From Bacillus sp. T33-2 (GTDB lineage Bacteria; Bacillota; Bacilli; Bacillales; Cytobacillaceae), in assembly GCF_002860205.1 (NCBI RefSeq), contig NZ_PGVB01000015.1:32879-96878 (forward strand): DNA of 64,000 bases. Reading direction: 5' to 3'. Shown piece after piece: positions 1 through 7,134 of this stretch (the stretch's first letter is position 1; the number at the start of each line of letters is the position of its first letter). The position numbers and the translations under genes are program-made. The notes beneath the pieces are model-generated. The model did not search any database. It was not told where the DNA came from and was given only the letters and a program-made list of their open reading frames with translations.

Positions 1-22
1 AATTGCTAAAAGGGGAACTCGT

Positions 23-835
23 ATGCCTGAACTTCCGGAAATGGAAACATATAGGTCGCTATTAAGTGAACATGTCACTGGAAGAACCATTACAAACATC
101 GAAATCAACCGGCCTAAATCGATAAATACCAGTCCTGATGCGTTTGAACGGGAGCTGGTGAAGAATCGGGTCACCGCCATCGACAGGCGTGCCAAGCATC
201 TTATCTTCAGGCTGGACACCGGCAAGAACCTGCTCTTGCATCTTATGCTCGGTGGGTGGATGTATCTGGGGAATGATAACGACAGCCCGGGCCGCACGAA
301 GCAGGTGGTTATTGCATTTGGGGACATGAAATTATTTTTTATCGGCTTGAGGCTTGGTTATCTCCATTTGTTGTCAGGAGTGGAAATGGCTCATGCGCTG
401 GCCGGTCTCGGGCCTGAACCGCTTGATCCCGGTTTTACTTTTGAAAAATTTCACGGACGGGTGCAGCAAAGAAAAGGGACACTGAAAACGATGCTGGTCA
501 ATCAGCAGATTATTGCAGGCATTGGCAACAGTTACTCCGATGAGATTTGTTTCGAAGCGAGGCTTCGGCCGACGAAAAAAGTATCAGAGCTGCCGCCTGA
601 TGGCCTGCGCAGACTGTATGATGGAATGAGATCGGTATTGAACCTGGCAGTTGCCACAGGAGGCAATACTGAGACACCGCTTTTTAGCGGCGACCGGAAA
701 ACAGGCGGGTATCTGTCCACCGTCAAGGTATATGACCGTGAAGGGGAACCATGCAAACGGTGCGGTGCCACAATCATAAAAGAAATCGTCACCTCCCGCA
801 AAACGTTCTATTGCCCAAACTGCCAGAAGGAATAG
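23..835 (+). CDS. Fpg/Nei-family DNA glycosylase
   Basis: Base-excision-repair glycosylase/AP lyase of the formamidopyrimidine family. The mature N-terminus starts Pro-Glu-Leu-Pro-Glu, with the catalytic Pro2 and Glu3. The helix-two-turn-helix motif GIGNSYSDEI lies near residues 165-175. A C-terminal zinc finger (CKRCG ... FYCPNC) ends the protein. Its 270 aa is normal for the family. LPEMET and GIGNSYSDE differ from the housekeeping MutM pattern (LPEVET, GIGNIYADE), so this may be a second Fpg/Nei paralog, and the substrate (8-oxoG or oxidised pyrimidine) is not decided here. The start follows an AAAGGGG Shine-Dalgarno. An intrinsic terminator follows immediately. Confidence 0.9.
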   Translation: MPELPEMETYRSLLSEHVTGRTITNIEINRPKSINTSPDAFERELVKNRVTAIDRRAKHLIFRLDTGKNLLLHLMLGGWMYLGNDNDSPGRTKQVVIAFGDMKLFFIGLRLGYLHLLSGVEMAHALAGLGPEPLDPGFTFEKFHGRVQQRKGTLKTMLVNQQIIAGIGNSYSDEICFEARLRPTKKVSELPPDGLRRLYDGMRSVLNLAVATGGNTETPLFSGDRKTGGYLSTVKVYDREGEPCKRCGATIIKEIVTSRKTFYCPNCQKE

Positions 836-845
836 TTATTTATGT

Positions 846-878
846 TGAAGAACCTGAAACGGTTCTTTATTTTTTTGG
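846..878 (+). terminator. Terminator after the glycosylase gene
   Basis: Stem AAGAACC/GGTTCTT (848-854 with 861-867) followed by a run of T. Confidence 0.8.
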
Positions 879-939
879 GAAAATGATTTTGCGCATAAGA
901 AAAGGGGAATAGAACAGCAGACAGAGAGACAGGAAGGTT

Positions 940-1605
940 GTGGCCGAATTGGAGATATATTTGACGATATTCCTAAAACTGATGATTGGCCTGGCATCGC
1001 TCGTTTTTGTGACACGGCTGCTCGGAAAAAAGCATATGTCACAGGTGACACCGTTTGACTTTGTGTACGCTTTGATTTTGGGTGGAACCGTGGAAGAAAC
1101 GATTTATCATATGGATCATACTATCCCCCAAATGCTGTTTTCCATTGCTGCTTGGGGAATATTGATTTTTGCAGTTGAAAAAATTACCCAGAAATATGAC
1201 AGGCTTAGGGCCCCGTTAAAAGGCAGGAGCCAGGTATTGATGAGGGACGGAAAAGTAAGCATAAAAGAGCTGGAACGTGCGAACCTTGAACTTGAACAGC
1301 TTAGAGGAATGCTCCGGCAAAAAGGCTTTTTTTCGTTAAGGGAAGTAAAATATGTATTCCTGGAAACCAGCGGGGAAATCAGTGTAATGAGGGATGGTGA
1401 GCAGCCTGCCGCAGATCACCCATCCATTTTGCTTGTCGACGAAGGAAGAATCCATGAAGATAACCTCCATGAGGCAGGAGTGGATGAGAAGTGGCTGCTT
1501 TCAAGCCTTGCAGAAGAAGGAATCGACAATTTAAAAGATATATATTACGCAGAATGGTCAAAACCACATGGGTTTTATATAAAGAAATATGAACATTGTC
1601 TGTAA
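940..1605 (+). CDS. DUF421 (YetF/YcaP-like) membrane protein
   Basis: Inner-membrane protein of the DUF421 family, common in spore formers in several copies. The N-terminal 80 residues hold about three hydrophobic segments. They are followed by the family-typical soluble part with a RSQVLMRDGKV-like segment and LRQKGFFSLREVKYVFLETSGEISV, characteristic of the YetF fold. The 221-aa length fits. The GTG start is preceded by AGGAAGG. The molecular function is unknown in the family. A 21-bp tandem repeat array lies just downstream. Confidence 0.85.
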   Translation: MAELEIYLTIFLKLMIGLASLVFVTRLLGKKHMSQVTPFDFVYALILGGTVEETIYHMDHTIPQMLFSIAAWGILIFAVEKITQKYDRLRAPLKGRSQVLMRDGKVSIKELERANLELEQLRGMLRQKGFFSLREVKYVFLETSGEISVMRDGEQPAADHPSILLVDEGRIHEDNLHEAGVDEKWLLSSLAEEGIDNLKDIYYAEWSKPHGFYIKKYEHCL

Positions 1606-1618
1606 GGACGTTGATGCT

Positions 1619-1722
1619 AAAATAGACTAAAATCAAGTGAAAATAGAATAATATCAAGCGAAAAAAGAAATATATCAAGTGAAGATACAAATATATCAAG
1701 TGATCATAAAATTTTATCAGGG
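1619..1722. repeat. 21-bp tandem repeat array, locus A
   Basis: Five consecutive units begin at 1619, 1640, 1661, 1682 and 1703. The first four are exactly 21 bp and the last is 20. Each ends in a TATCAAGTG-like core (ATCAAGTG, TATCAAGCG, TATCAAGTG twice, TATCAGGG) after an A-rich spacer. The same unit and period recur at 25381-25481. No coding role is apparent. Confidence 0.85.
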
Positions 1723-1750
1723 AAAAGCCAAAATTAGAGTTTATGAATTG

Positions 1751-1779
1751 AAAAAAGGGACTGCACGATTTGTGCAGCC
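1751..1779 (-). terminator. Terminator of the 45-aa membrane peptide gene
   Basis: Stem CTGCAC/GTGCAG (1761-1766 with 1772-1777). Read on the minus strand, it is followed by TCCCTTTTTT. Confidence 0.75.
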
Positions 1780-1917
1780 TCATTCATTGTGTTTAACAGA
1801 ATCAATCCTTGTCGAATCTTCCGGGTCAAGCGCCGTCCGCAAAAAATAGATAAACACTCCGCCAACTATTCCAAGACATATAACGAAACCCGTTGTGATA
1901 GTCCATAAATATGCCAT
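1780..1917 (-). CDS. Small single-pass membrane protein, 45 aa
   Basis: Unrecognised small protein. A good Shine-Dalgarno (GGGAGGG) precedes the ATG at 1917. Residues 3-26 form one Gly/Ile/Val/Phe-rich transmembrane helix. An Arg and then a charged tail (DPEDSTRIDS) follow, suggesting an N-out/C-in or short anchor topology. A dedicated terminator follows the stop, which supports a real transcription unit. It could be a small regulator of a membrane partner; nothing in the sequence names the partner. Confidence 0.6.
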   Translation of the reverse strand: MAYLWTITTGFVICLGIVGGVFIYFLRTALDPEDSTRIDSVKHNE

Positions 1918-2035
1918 GAAAATCCCTCCCTTTTTACATACTTATGCATGGTGACAAACATTCTTTCCCGGGGAAAAGGAGAATCCAGCCCCCATAAAGA
2001 ATTTTTATAAAAAAATGGATAAAGGGAGTGGTAGC

Positions 2036-2515
2036 GTGTTTTTTAAAACGGCCGATTTATGTGACGGATTTTGGGAAGAGCTGAAGGTTTGCAGCAGCGA
2101 GTTTAAGTCTTACGGAAAGCGGCAAAGATTCTACGGCCCTATCGCGACAGTAAAAGTTTTTGAAGATAATGTCCTTGTGAAAGAATCTCTGGAAACCATC
2201 CCGGAAGGCAGTGTTCTGGTGGTTGACGGAAGCGGCTCCAAGCGGTGTGCACTGCTGGGAGACCGGCTCGGGGAAATCGCGCAAAAGCGGAAACTCGCCG
2301 GTGTTATCATTAACGGATGTGTGAGGGACACGGAGGATCTTGCCAACCTTGAAATTGGCATACTGGCGCTTGGGAGCAATCCGCTTAAAAGCAAAAAGGA
2401 AGGTAAAGGGGAAAGGAATATTCCAGTCAGGTTCGGGGGAATCGAATGGGAACCGGGCAACTATGTGTATGCTGACGCAGACGGAATTGTGGTTTCACAA
2501 AGAAACCTTCTGTAA
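2036..2515 (+). CDS. rraA: RraA-family protein (RNase-regulator / aldolase-like fold)
   Basis: RraA superfamily protein of about 159 aa, the usual length. Family marks are FKTADLCD at the N-terminus, [27 protein letters not shown] (the RraA/HMG-aldolase signature) and YADADGIVV at the C-terminus. In proteobacteria RraA binds RNase E; related proteins are 4-hydroxy-4-methyl-2-oxoglutarate aldolases, so the biochemical role here is open. An in-frame ATG exists at 2015, but AAAGGGAGTG at 2021-2030 sits correctly for the GTG at 2036, which also matches the family N-terminus. A terminator follows. Confidence 0.85.
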   Translation: MFFKTADLCDGFWEELKVCSSEFKSYGKRQRFYGPIATVKVFEDNVLVKESLETIPEGSVLVVDGSGSKRCALLGDRLGEIAQKRKLAGVIINGCVRDTEDLANLEIGILALGSNPLKSKKEGKGERNIPVRFGGIEWEPGNYVYADADGIVVSQRNLL

Positions 2516-2536
2516 AGACAATATCGATCAAGCTGA

Positions 2537-2563
2537 AACTCCGCTTATATGGCGGAGTTTTTT
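2537..2563 (+). terminator. Terminator after rraA
   Basis: Stem AACTCCGC/GCGGAGTT followed by T6. Confidence 0.85.
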
Positions 2564-2717
2564 CATGGCCAAATGCTTAATTTTCTTGTCACTAAAGGGC
2601 GGACAGGCCTGGTCCTACAGCCAATCAGCCTCGGGTCCTAGTTGAAAATCAAGCTCAGGATCGTTATAAGAAACTTTGTATCAAGGTAAGATGAAAGCAT
2701 GAAAGGAGGAAACGAAC

Positions 2718-3062
2718 ATGAAAAAATTTGGTTTGCTTGTAGCAGGGGGTATTGCAGCGATGGTGCTGATTTCGAATCTTGGGCCGATCATCGGCCTTGG
2801 GGTCAGCCTGCTGGTGCTGTATTTTGTCCTCAAACAATTTCTAAAAACGGAATCAACAGCCGCAAAAATCGGCTGGGGGATTGCAGGGTTCATCGTGTTA
2901 ATGGCCACTGCCTCCAATGTTCCGGCCATCCTTGGCATCGCTGCAGCATATGTTCTTTACCTGGTATATAAAAAGTGGAATGACAGCGAGAAAGTATCAG
3001 TTGAAGACAACGACCCATTCGCCAACTTTGAAAAACAATGGTCCGAGTTAAAAAATTACTAA
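2718..3062 (+). CDS. liaI: LiaI-like small membrane protein (lmo0954 type)
   Basis: 114-aa membrane protein with two or three hydrophobic segments (residues 4-35 and about 50-85) and a charged C-terminal tail. It lies directly upstream of a PspA/LiaH gene and two genes upstream of LiaF. In Bacillus, LiaI is the membrane anchor that recruits LiaH to the envelope under stress. Sequence similarity to LiaI proper is weak by eye, so the call rests on size, topology and position. The ATG at 2718 follows AAAGGAGG. The liaH gene starts 20 nt downstream, so the two are co-transcribed. Confidence 0.65.
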   Translation: MKKFGLLVAGGIAAMVLISNLGPIIGLGVSLLVLYFVLKQFLKTESTAAKIGWGIAGFIVLMATASNVPAILGIAAAYVLYLVYKKWNDSEKVSVEDNDPFANFEKQWSELKNY

Positions 3063-3082
3063 TTAAAAGGAGAGAAACGAAA

Positions 3083-3730
3083 ATGAGCAACTTATTTTCA
3101 CGCATTAAAAACACTGTTTTGGCTGACCTGCACGAGGCACTTGACCAGAAGGAAAGGAAAAATCCAATCATGATGCTCAACCAATACCTGCGCGAATGTG
3201 AACAGGAAACTGAAAAGGTCCGCAAGCTCCTTGAGCGTCAGCACCAGTTAAAAGAGCAGTTTGCCCGCGAATATTATCAGGCGACGGAATTGGCGGAGAA
3301 ACGGAAGCGACAGGCAGACATCGCTGCAAGGGCTGGGGAGTCCGAGCTGCAATCTTTCGCTGAGCAGGAACAGGCTCAATACGAGGATCGTACGTCCCGG
3401 TTAAAAGACGCACTCTCAGGCGCAAACCGCCAGCTGGATGAGCTGGAGCGAAAGTATGAAGAAATGAAACACAAGCTGAAGGATATGCATATCCGCAGGA
3501 TGGAACTGATGGGCAGGGAAAACGTGACCAGGGCGCACAACAGAATGAACCAGGTGCTGGACAACAGCGCTTATTCTAACAAAGCATATTCCCGTTTTGC
3601 TGAAATTGAATCGTACCTGGACCGGCTTGAGCAGCAGGTTAACAGTTCTTTTTACAGAAACACAATTGATGGCCGGATCGCCAAGCTCGAAAAAGACCTG
3701 AAAAAAGAAGAAACACATTCTATTTCTTAA
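3083..3730 (+). CDS. liaH: PspA/IM30-family phage-shock protein (LiaH-like)
   Basis: 215-aa coiled-coil protein of the PspA/LiaH/Vipp1 family, which forms large oligomers on the cytoplasmic membrane face during envelope stress. It starts MSNLFSRIKNTVLADLHEAL, has NPIMMLNQYLRECE at the helix 1-2 junction, and is then almost wholly heptad-rich helix (RKLLERQHQLKEQF, RQLDELERKYEEMKHKL). The start at 3083 is chosen over an in-frame upstream codon at 3038 because AAAGGAGAG precedes it and because the family N-terminus begins here. A hairpin terminator separates it from liaF. Confidence 0.85.
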   Translation: MSNLFSRIKNTVLADLHEALDQKERKNPIMMLNQYLRECEQETEKVRKLLERQHQLKEQFAREYYQATELAEKRKRQADIAARAGESELQSFAEQEQAQYEDRTSRLKDALSGANRQLDELERKYEEMKHKLKDMHIRRMELMGRENVTRAHNRMNQVLDNSAYSNKAYSRFAEIESYLDRLEQQVNSSFYRNTIDGRIAKLEKDLKKEETHSIS

Positions 3731-3748
3731 CCAAAACATGGTATTCTA

Positions 3749-3776
3749 AAAAGGCGTAGATTGTCTGCGCCTTTTG
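3749..3776 (+). terminator. Terminator after liaIH
   Basis: Stem AAAGGCG/CGCCTTT with an additional AGA/TCT inner stem, then TT. It splits the locus into liaIH and liaFSR units. Confidence 0.7.
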
Positions 3777-3926
3777 GCTTATATAAACCATATACTGCAG
3801 TTTGGCTGTGGTATGCAGACCGTTCTCACAGAAAAGGTTTTTAATAGAAAATATCAATGATAGAATTAAAACAGCTATCAGCCAGGTTTGGCTCAGAGAA
3901 AATACTCACAGGAGGGAGGAAATGAT

Positions 3927-4661
3927 ATGCTAAGCCGGCTGAAAAACGATTACATCAGTTGGATTGCCTTAACTGGCGCTGTGCTATTGCTGCTCGAACT
4001 TGCGTTTTTCAATAATGGGCTTATTTTCTCCCTGCTTGTTACTGGTTCAGCTGTCTACTTTGGCAGGAGGATGATGCCGCGTACTCTCGGAAAACTGTTG
4101 TTCTGGGGCGGTTTGTTTTTTTTGGCCACCAGCATTCTCGGGATGATCACCTTCAGGTTTTTCCTGCTGGCGATCTTGATAAACATTATTTTGCATTTTG
4201 CCGGTTCAAAAAAGAATCCGGAGATCATACATCCAGTTATTAAAGAAACAGATGAAAATGGCTCAAAAAATACAATTGTAAAAAGGCCCCCGCTATTGGA
4301 GAATATTTTCTTCGGCCGCCAGAAAACGCCTGACCATGTTTACGAGTGGAATGACGTGAACATTCAGGCAGGTGTCGGTGATTCAGTGATCGACCTGAGC
4401 CTTACCGTGCTTCCAAAGGGTGAAACAGTCATCTTCATTCGGAATATTATTGGCAATGTAAAAGTGTTTATCCCCTATGATCTTGAAGTAACTGTGCGCC
4501 ATTCTTCTCTGGCAGGCTCTACATCGGTGTTGGATTACCAGGAATCGAAAATCCTTAACCAAACGTTGTTCCTTCAAACACCTGATTATGACCAGGCCGA
4601 ACAGAAGGTTAAAATCTTCACCTCTATGCTGATTGGTGACCTAGAGGTGAAAAGAATATGA
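3927..4661 (+). CDS. liaF: LiaF, inhibitor of the LiaRS two-component system
   Basis: Membrane protein that keeps the LiaS kinase off in the absence of cell-wall antibiotic stress. The N-terminal 100 residues carry four hydrophobic segments. The C-terminal half is the soluble LiaF domain (DVNIQAGVGDSVIDLSLTVLP, FIRNIIGNVKVFIPYDLEV) ending with IGDLEVK. The start at 3927 follows GGAGGGAGG. Its stop overlaps the liaS ATG (ATGA), indicating translational coupling. The B. subtilis liaG gene is missing between liaH and liaF. Confidence 0.9.
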   Translation: MLSRLKNDYISWIALTGAVLLLLELAFFNNGLIFSLLVTGSAVYFGRRMMPRTLGKLLFWGGLFFLATSILGMITFRFFLLAILINIILHFAGSKKNPEIIHPVIKETDENGSKNTIVKRPPLLENIFFGRQKTPDHVYEWNDVNIQAGVGDSVIDLSLTVLPKGETVIFIRNIIGNVKVFIPYDLEVTVRHSSLAGSTSVLDYQESKILNQTLFLQTPDYDQAEQKVKIFTSMLIGDLEVKRI

Positions 4662-5704
4662 CGTCAGTCCAGCGCCAGATTTTATGGGGTTCTTCACTTG
4701 GTTTCATGTTATTTGTATTTTTGACTGCTTCTTATTTTCTCATCAATCCCCTGCCTGACTGGACTCAATTGTGGAAGCGGGAGCTGATGGATATCCCGGT
4801 AATCGTGTTTACATTCAGTGTGAGCGTAGCTGTCGGGATCATTTTTGGTTTTTCTTCAGGGTTGTACTGGTCAAGGCAGCTGCAGGCGATCGACAGCTGG
4901 CTGTACCAGCTTGAACAGGGGCAGCAGGCAGAGATTGAGCAATCCTCCCGCCTTCAGGAAATCGGATCGATTTCCGCAAGGATTGAAAAGCTGCAAAAGC
5001 AAATTGCAGAAAAAGCAAAGCTTTCCCAGCGTCTTGCGACTGAAAAAGCTGAAGAACAAGAATCAAGGATCCAGGAGATCATCTCCCAGGAGCGGAACCG
5101 GCTCGCGCGTGAGCTGCATGATTCCGTCAGCCAGCAATTATTCGCTGCTTCAATGCTAATGTCAGCCATTAATGAGGGCAGGCCACTGTCCGATCACAGG
5201 GAAACAAAGCAGCTGAAAATGGTCGAAGAAATGATCCATCAATCCCAGCTCGAAATGCGTGCCCTGCTGCTACACCTCAGGCCTGCTGCACTCAAGGGGA
5301 AAAGCCTTCAGGAGGGGATTAAAGAATTGCTGGTTGAGCTGTCCCAGAAGGTTACGATGACAATCCACTGGAAGGTTGAGCCTTTTCCCCTCGATAAGGG
5401 AGTGGAAGACCATTTATTCAGGATCCTTCAGGAGTCGGTGTCCAACACACTCAGGCACTCCAAGGCCGCAAAAATCGATGTACTGTTGATCAAAAGGGAT
5501 GATCTTGCCATTTTGCGCGTGTCCGATGACGGGATTGGCTTTGATGTGGAAGAAACGAAAGCGGGTGCATACGGCCTCCAAAATATGTATGAACGCGCCG
5601 GGGAAGTAGGCGGCACCTTGAAAATTGTAAGCGTCAAAAATAAAGGGACCCGGCTGGAAGTGAAGGTTCCAATTTTAATGTTAGCGGGTGAGGAGCATGA
5701 TTAA
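4658..5704 (+). CDS. liaS: LiaS-type sensor histidine kinase
   Basis: 348-aa histidine kinase with an intramembrane-sensing layout. Two N-terminal transmembrane helices (about 10-30 and 48-70) are separated by a short extracytoplasmic loop. A coiled linker follows, then a HisKA_3 dimerisation domain with the phosphoacceptor His154 in [15 protein letters not shown]. The HATPase domain shows [16 protein letters not shown] (N box) and DDGIGF and [10 protein letters not shown] (G boxes). It phosphorylates LiaR and is held off by LiaF. The gene overlaps liaF by 4 nt and liaR by 8 nt. Confidence 0.92.
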   Translation: MTSVQRQILWGSSLGFMLFVFLTASYFLINPLPDWTQLWKRELMDIPVIVFTFSVSVAVGIIFGFSSGLYWSRQLQAIDSWLYQLEQGQQAEIEQSSRLQEIGSISARIEKLQKQIAEKAKLSQRLATEKAEEQESRIQEIISQERNRLARELHDSVSQQLFAASMLMSAINEGRPLSDHRETKQLKMVEEMIHQSQLEMRALLLHLRPAALKGKSLQEGIKELLVELSQKVTMTIHWKVEPFPLDKGVEDHLFRILQESVSNTLRHSKAAKIDVLLIKRDDLAILRVSDDGIGFDVEETKAGAYGLQNMYERAGEVGGTLKIVSVKNKGTRLEVKVPILMLAGEEHD

Positions 5705-6329
5705 AGTTGTATTTGTAGATGACCATGAAATGGTAAGGATAGGCGTGTCCTCCTATCTTTCCGCACAGCCTGACATTGATGTGGTCGGCGAGGCTGACAA
5801 TGGGAAAACAGGGGTGGAGCTTGCCCTGAAACTGCGGCCGGATATCATATTAATGGATCTTGTCATGAAAGAAATGGACGGAATTGAAGCAACGCGGCAG
5901 ATCATTGAACAATGGCCCGAGGCAAAAATCATCATTGTCACAAGCTTCCTTGATGACGAGAAGGTGTATCCCGCACTCGAAGCCGGAGCAACCAGCTATA
6001 TGCTCAAGACGTCAAAAGCGAGTGAGATTGCCAATGCAGTCAGGGCGACGTATCATGGCCAAACAGTGCTGGAGCCGGAAGTCACCGGCAAAATGATGGT
6101 GAAAATGCGCCAAAAAAACACCGTCCTGCCCCATGAAGAATTGACGGAACGCGAAATGGAAATCCTCCTTTTAATGGCTGAAGGAAAAGCAAATCAGGAA
6201 ATAGCGGATGAACTATTCATTGCGTTGAAAACAGTGAAGACACATGTGAGCAATATTTTGAGCAAGCTGCAGGTGCAGGACAGGACCCAGGCGGTCATAT
6301 ACGCATTCAAACACTCGCTAGTGAAGTAA
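5697..6329 (+). CDS. liaR: LiaR-type response regulator
   Basis: 210-aa NarL/LuxR-type response regulator. The receiver domain has VDDH (acidic pocket), phosphoacceptor Asp54 in [12 protein letters not shown], and conserved TS and K further on (VTSF, YMLKTSK). The C-terminal LuxR helix-turn-helix runs from [22 protein letters not shown] to [15 protein letters not shown]. It activates liaIH on envelope stress in Bacillus. ATG 5697 is preferred over the GTG at 5688 because it gives the family N-terminus [11 protein letters not shown] and follows GGTGAGGAG. Confidence 0.93.
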   Translation: MIKVVFVDDHEMVRIGVSSYLSAQPDIDVVGEADNGKTGVELALKLRPDIILMDLVMKEMDGIEATRQIIEQWPEAKIIIVTSFLDDEKVYPALEAGATSYMLKTSKASEIANAVRATYHGQTVLEPEVTGKMMVKMRQKNTVLPHEELTEREMEILLLMAEGKANQEIADELFIALKTVKTHVSNILSKLQVQDRTQAVIYAFKHSLVK

Positions 6330-6382
6330 GAAACTCCAGTCACATTTCATTCGCGAAAAAAAAGACCGCAGCGGCGGCCATT

Positions 6383-6586
6383 TTAATCTATTTTTCTCGT
6401 TAGTGTGTCAAATCCCCCAAGCCGGACCAGCATTTCGCTAAGCGCCAACGAAACGACTTCCCGATCCTGGCAATTGCTTGGGTAATCGGTGGGGATACCT
6501 TTTACATAATGGAATTCGGCTAATTTTTCTTTAATCTGTCCGCACATCCAGAGTTGGTAATCTGTAAGTTCCAATTTTTTATGCAT
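6383..6586 (-). CDS. Hypothetical protein, 67 aa
   Basis: Short soluble protein not assigned to a family. The start at 6586 (MHKKLELTDYQLW) is preferred over the ATG at 6604 because AAGGAG sits 9 nt before it. It looks mostly helical, with two Cys (WMCGQIKEK, SNCQDRE) and the tail LGGFDTLTRKID. It lies convergent to liaR. Confidence 0.55.
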   Translation of the reverse strand: MHKKLELTDYQLWMCGQIKEKLAEFHYVKGIPTDYPSNCQDREVVSLALSEMLVRLGGFDTLTRKID

Positions 6587-6841
6587 GTCAACCCACTCCT
6601 TCAATACACAAATACCCGCTCAATAGAGGGCTCTAAACGCAAAACAACCATTTTTTCCTTTGAATTTCCAGTGCTTTTTTTCGGCCGGAAAATGCATGCC
6701 GCCCTTTACTATACATGAAATTGCCAGCGAGCGGCCATAAGGATAATGAGGTTTACACAAGAGTAAAACAGAATAACTTGAAAGTGAATTGCGGAAATAG
6801 TAAAATAAACTTAAATTTTCAAGGAACGGAGGTGAAAAGAG

Positions 6842-6976
6842 ATGACTCAACCTGTTTTGGCGCATGGATTTTGGATGGAATTCCTGTACATTTGCCGTGC
6901 GATTTTTCATGTTGCAGCTGCTAACGGGATACGTATGCCCTTTTTTAGCAACTGCATATTGGAACCAAAACGGTAA
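6842..6976 (+). CDS. Candidate 44-aa leader peptide upstream of the ABC-F gene
   Basis: Short reading frame with an excellent Shine-Dalgarno (GGAGGTG, 7 nt before the ATG). It sits 160 nt upstream of an ABC-F gene and ahead of two terminator hairpins. This is the arrangement seen where ribosome stalling on a leader peptide lets RNA polymerase pass an attenuator to express an ABC-F resistance factor. The peptide is aromatic and hydrophobic in its first half (FWMEFLYIC) and basic at the end (EPKR). It matches no known leader I can name. The evidence is position and translation signals only. Confidence 0.4.
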   Translation: MTQPVLAHGFWMEFLYICRAIFHVAAANGIRMPFFSNCILEPKR

Positions 6977-7018
6977 GAATATCTCTTTTCCCGCTTAAAT
7001 GATAATTATTCGGCGAAT

Positions 7019-7043
7019 GGGGGAGCTACTTGCTCTCCTTTTT
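7019..7043 (+). terminator. Leader terminator 1 upstream of the ABC-F gene
   Basis: Stem GGGGAGC/GCTCTCC (7020-7026 with 7032-7038, one G-U pair) with loop TACTT, followed by T5. Confidence 0.65.
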
Positions 7044-7067
7044 GTTTTCGCTCGATATTCTATTTTA

Positions 7068-7105
7068 GCCATGGGCAAAAGCAATGCTTGCCCATGGCTT
7101 TTTTT
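7068..7105 (+). terminator. Leader terminator 2 / attenuator of the ABC-F gene
   Basis: Perfect 11-bp stem GCCATGGGCAA/TTGCCCATGGC (7068-7078 with 7088-7098) followed by T7. It ends only about 15 nt before the ABC-F ribosome binding site, so reading through it is required for ABC-F expression from any upstream promoter. Confidence 0.8.
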
Positions 7106-7134
7106 ATTTTTAAAAATAACTGGAGGATATAGAT

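Noticed and set aside
1619..1722. Possible CRISPR array
   Set aside because: Units are contiguous and degenerate with no spacers, and no cas genes are in the window.
2600..2645. LiaR operator before liaI, or a copy of the 37351 repeat
   Set aside because: GGTCCTA occurs twice here, but I could not match a LiaR consensus with confidence or align it to the other repeat.
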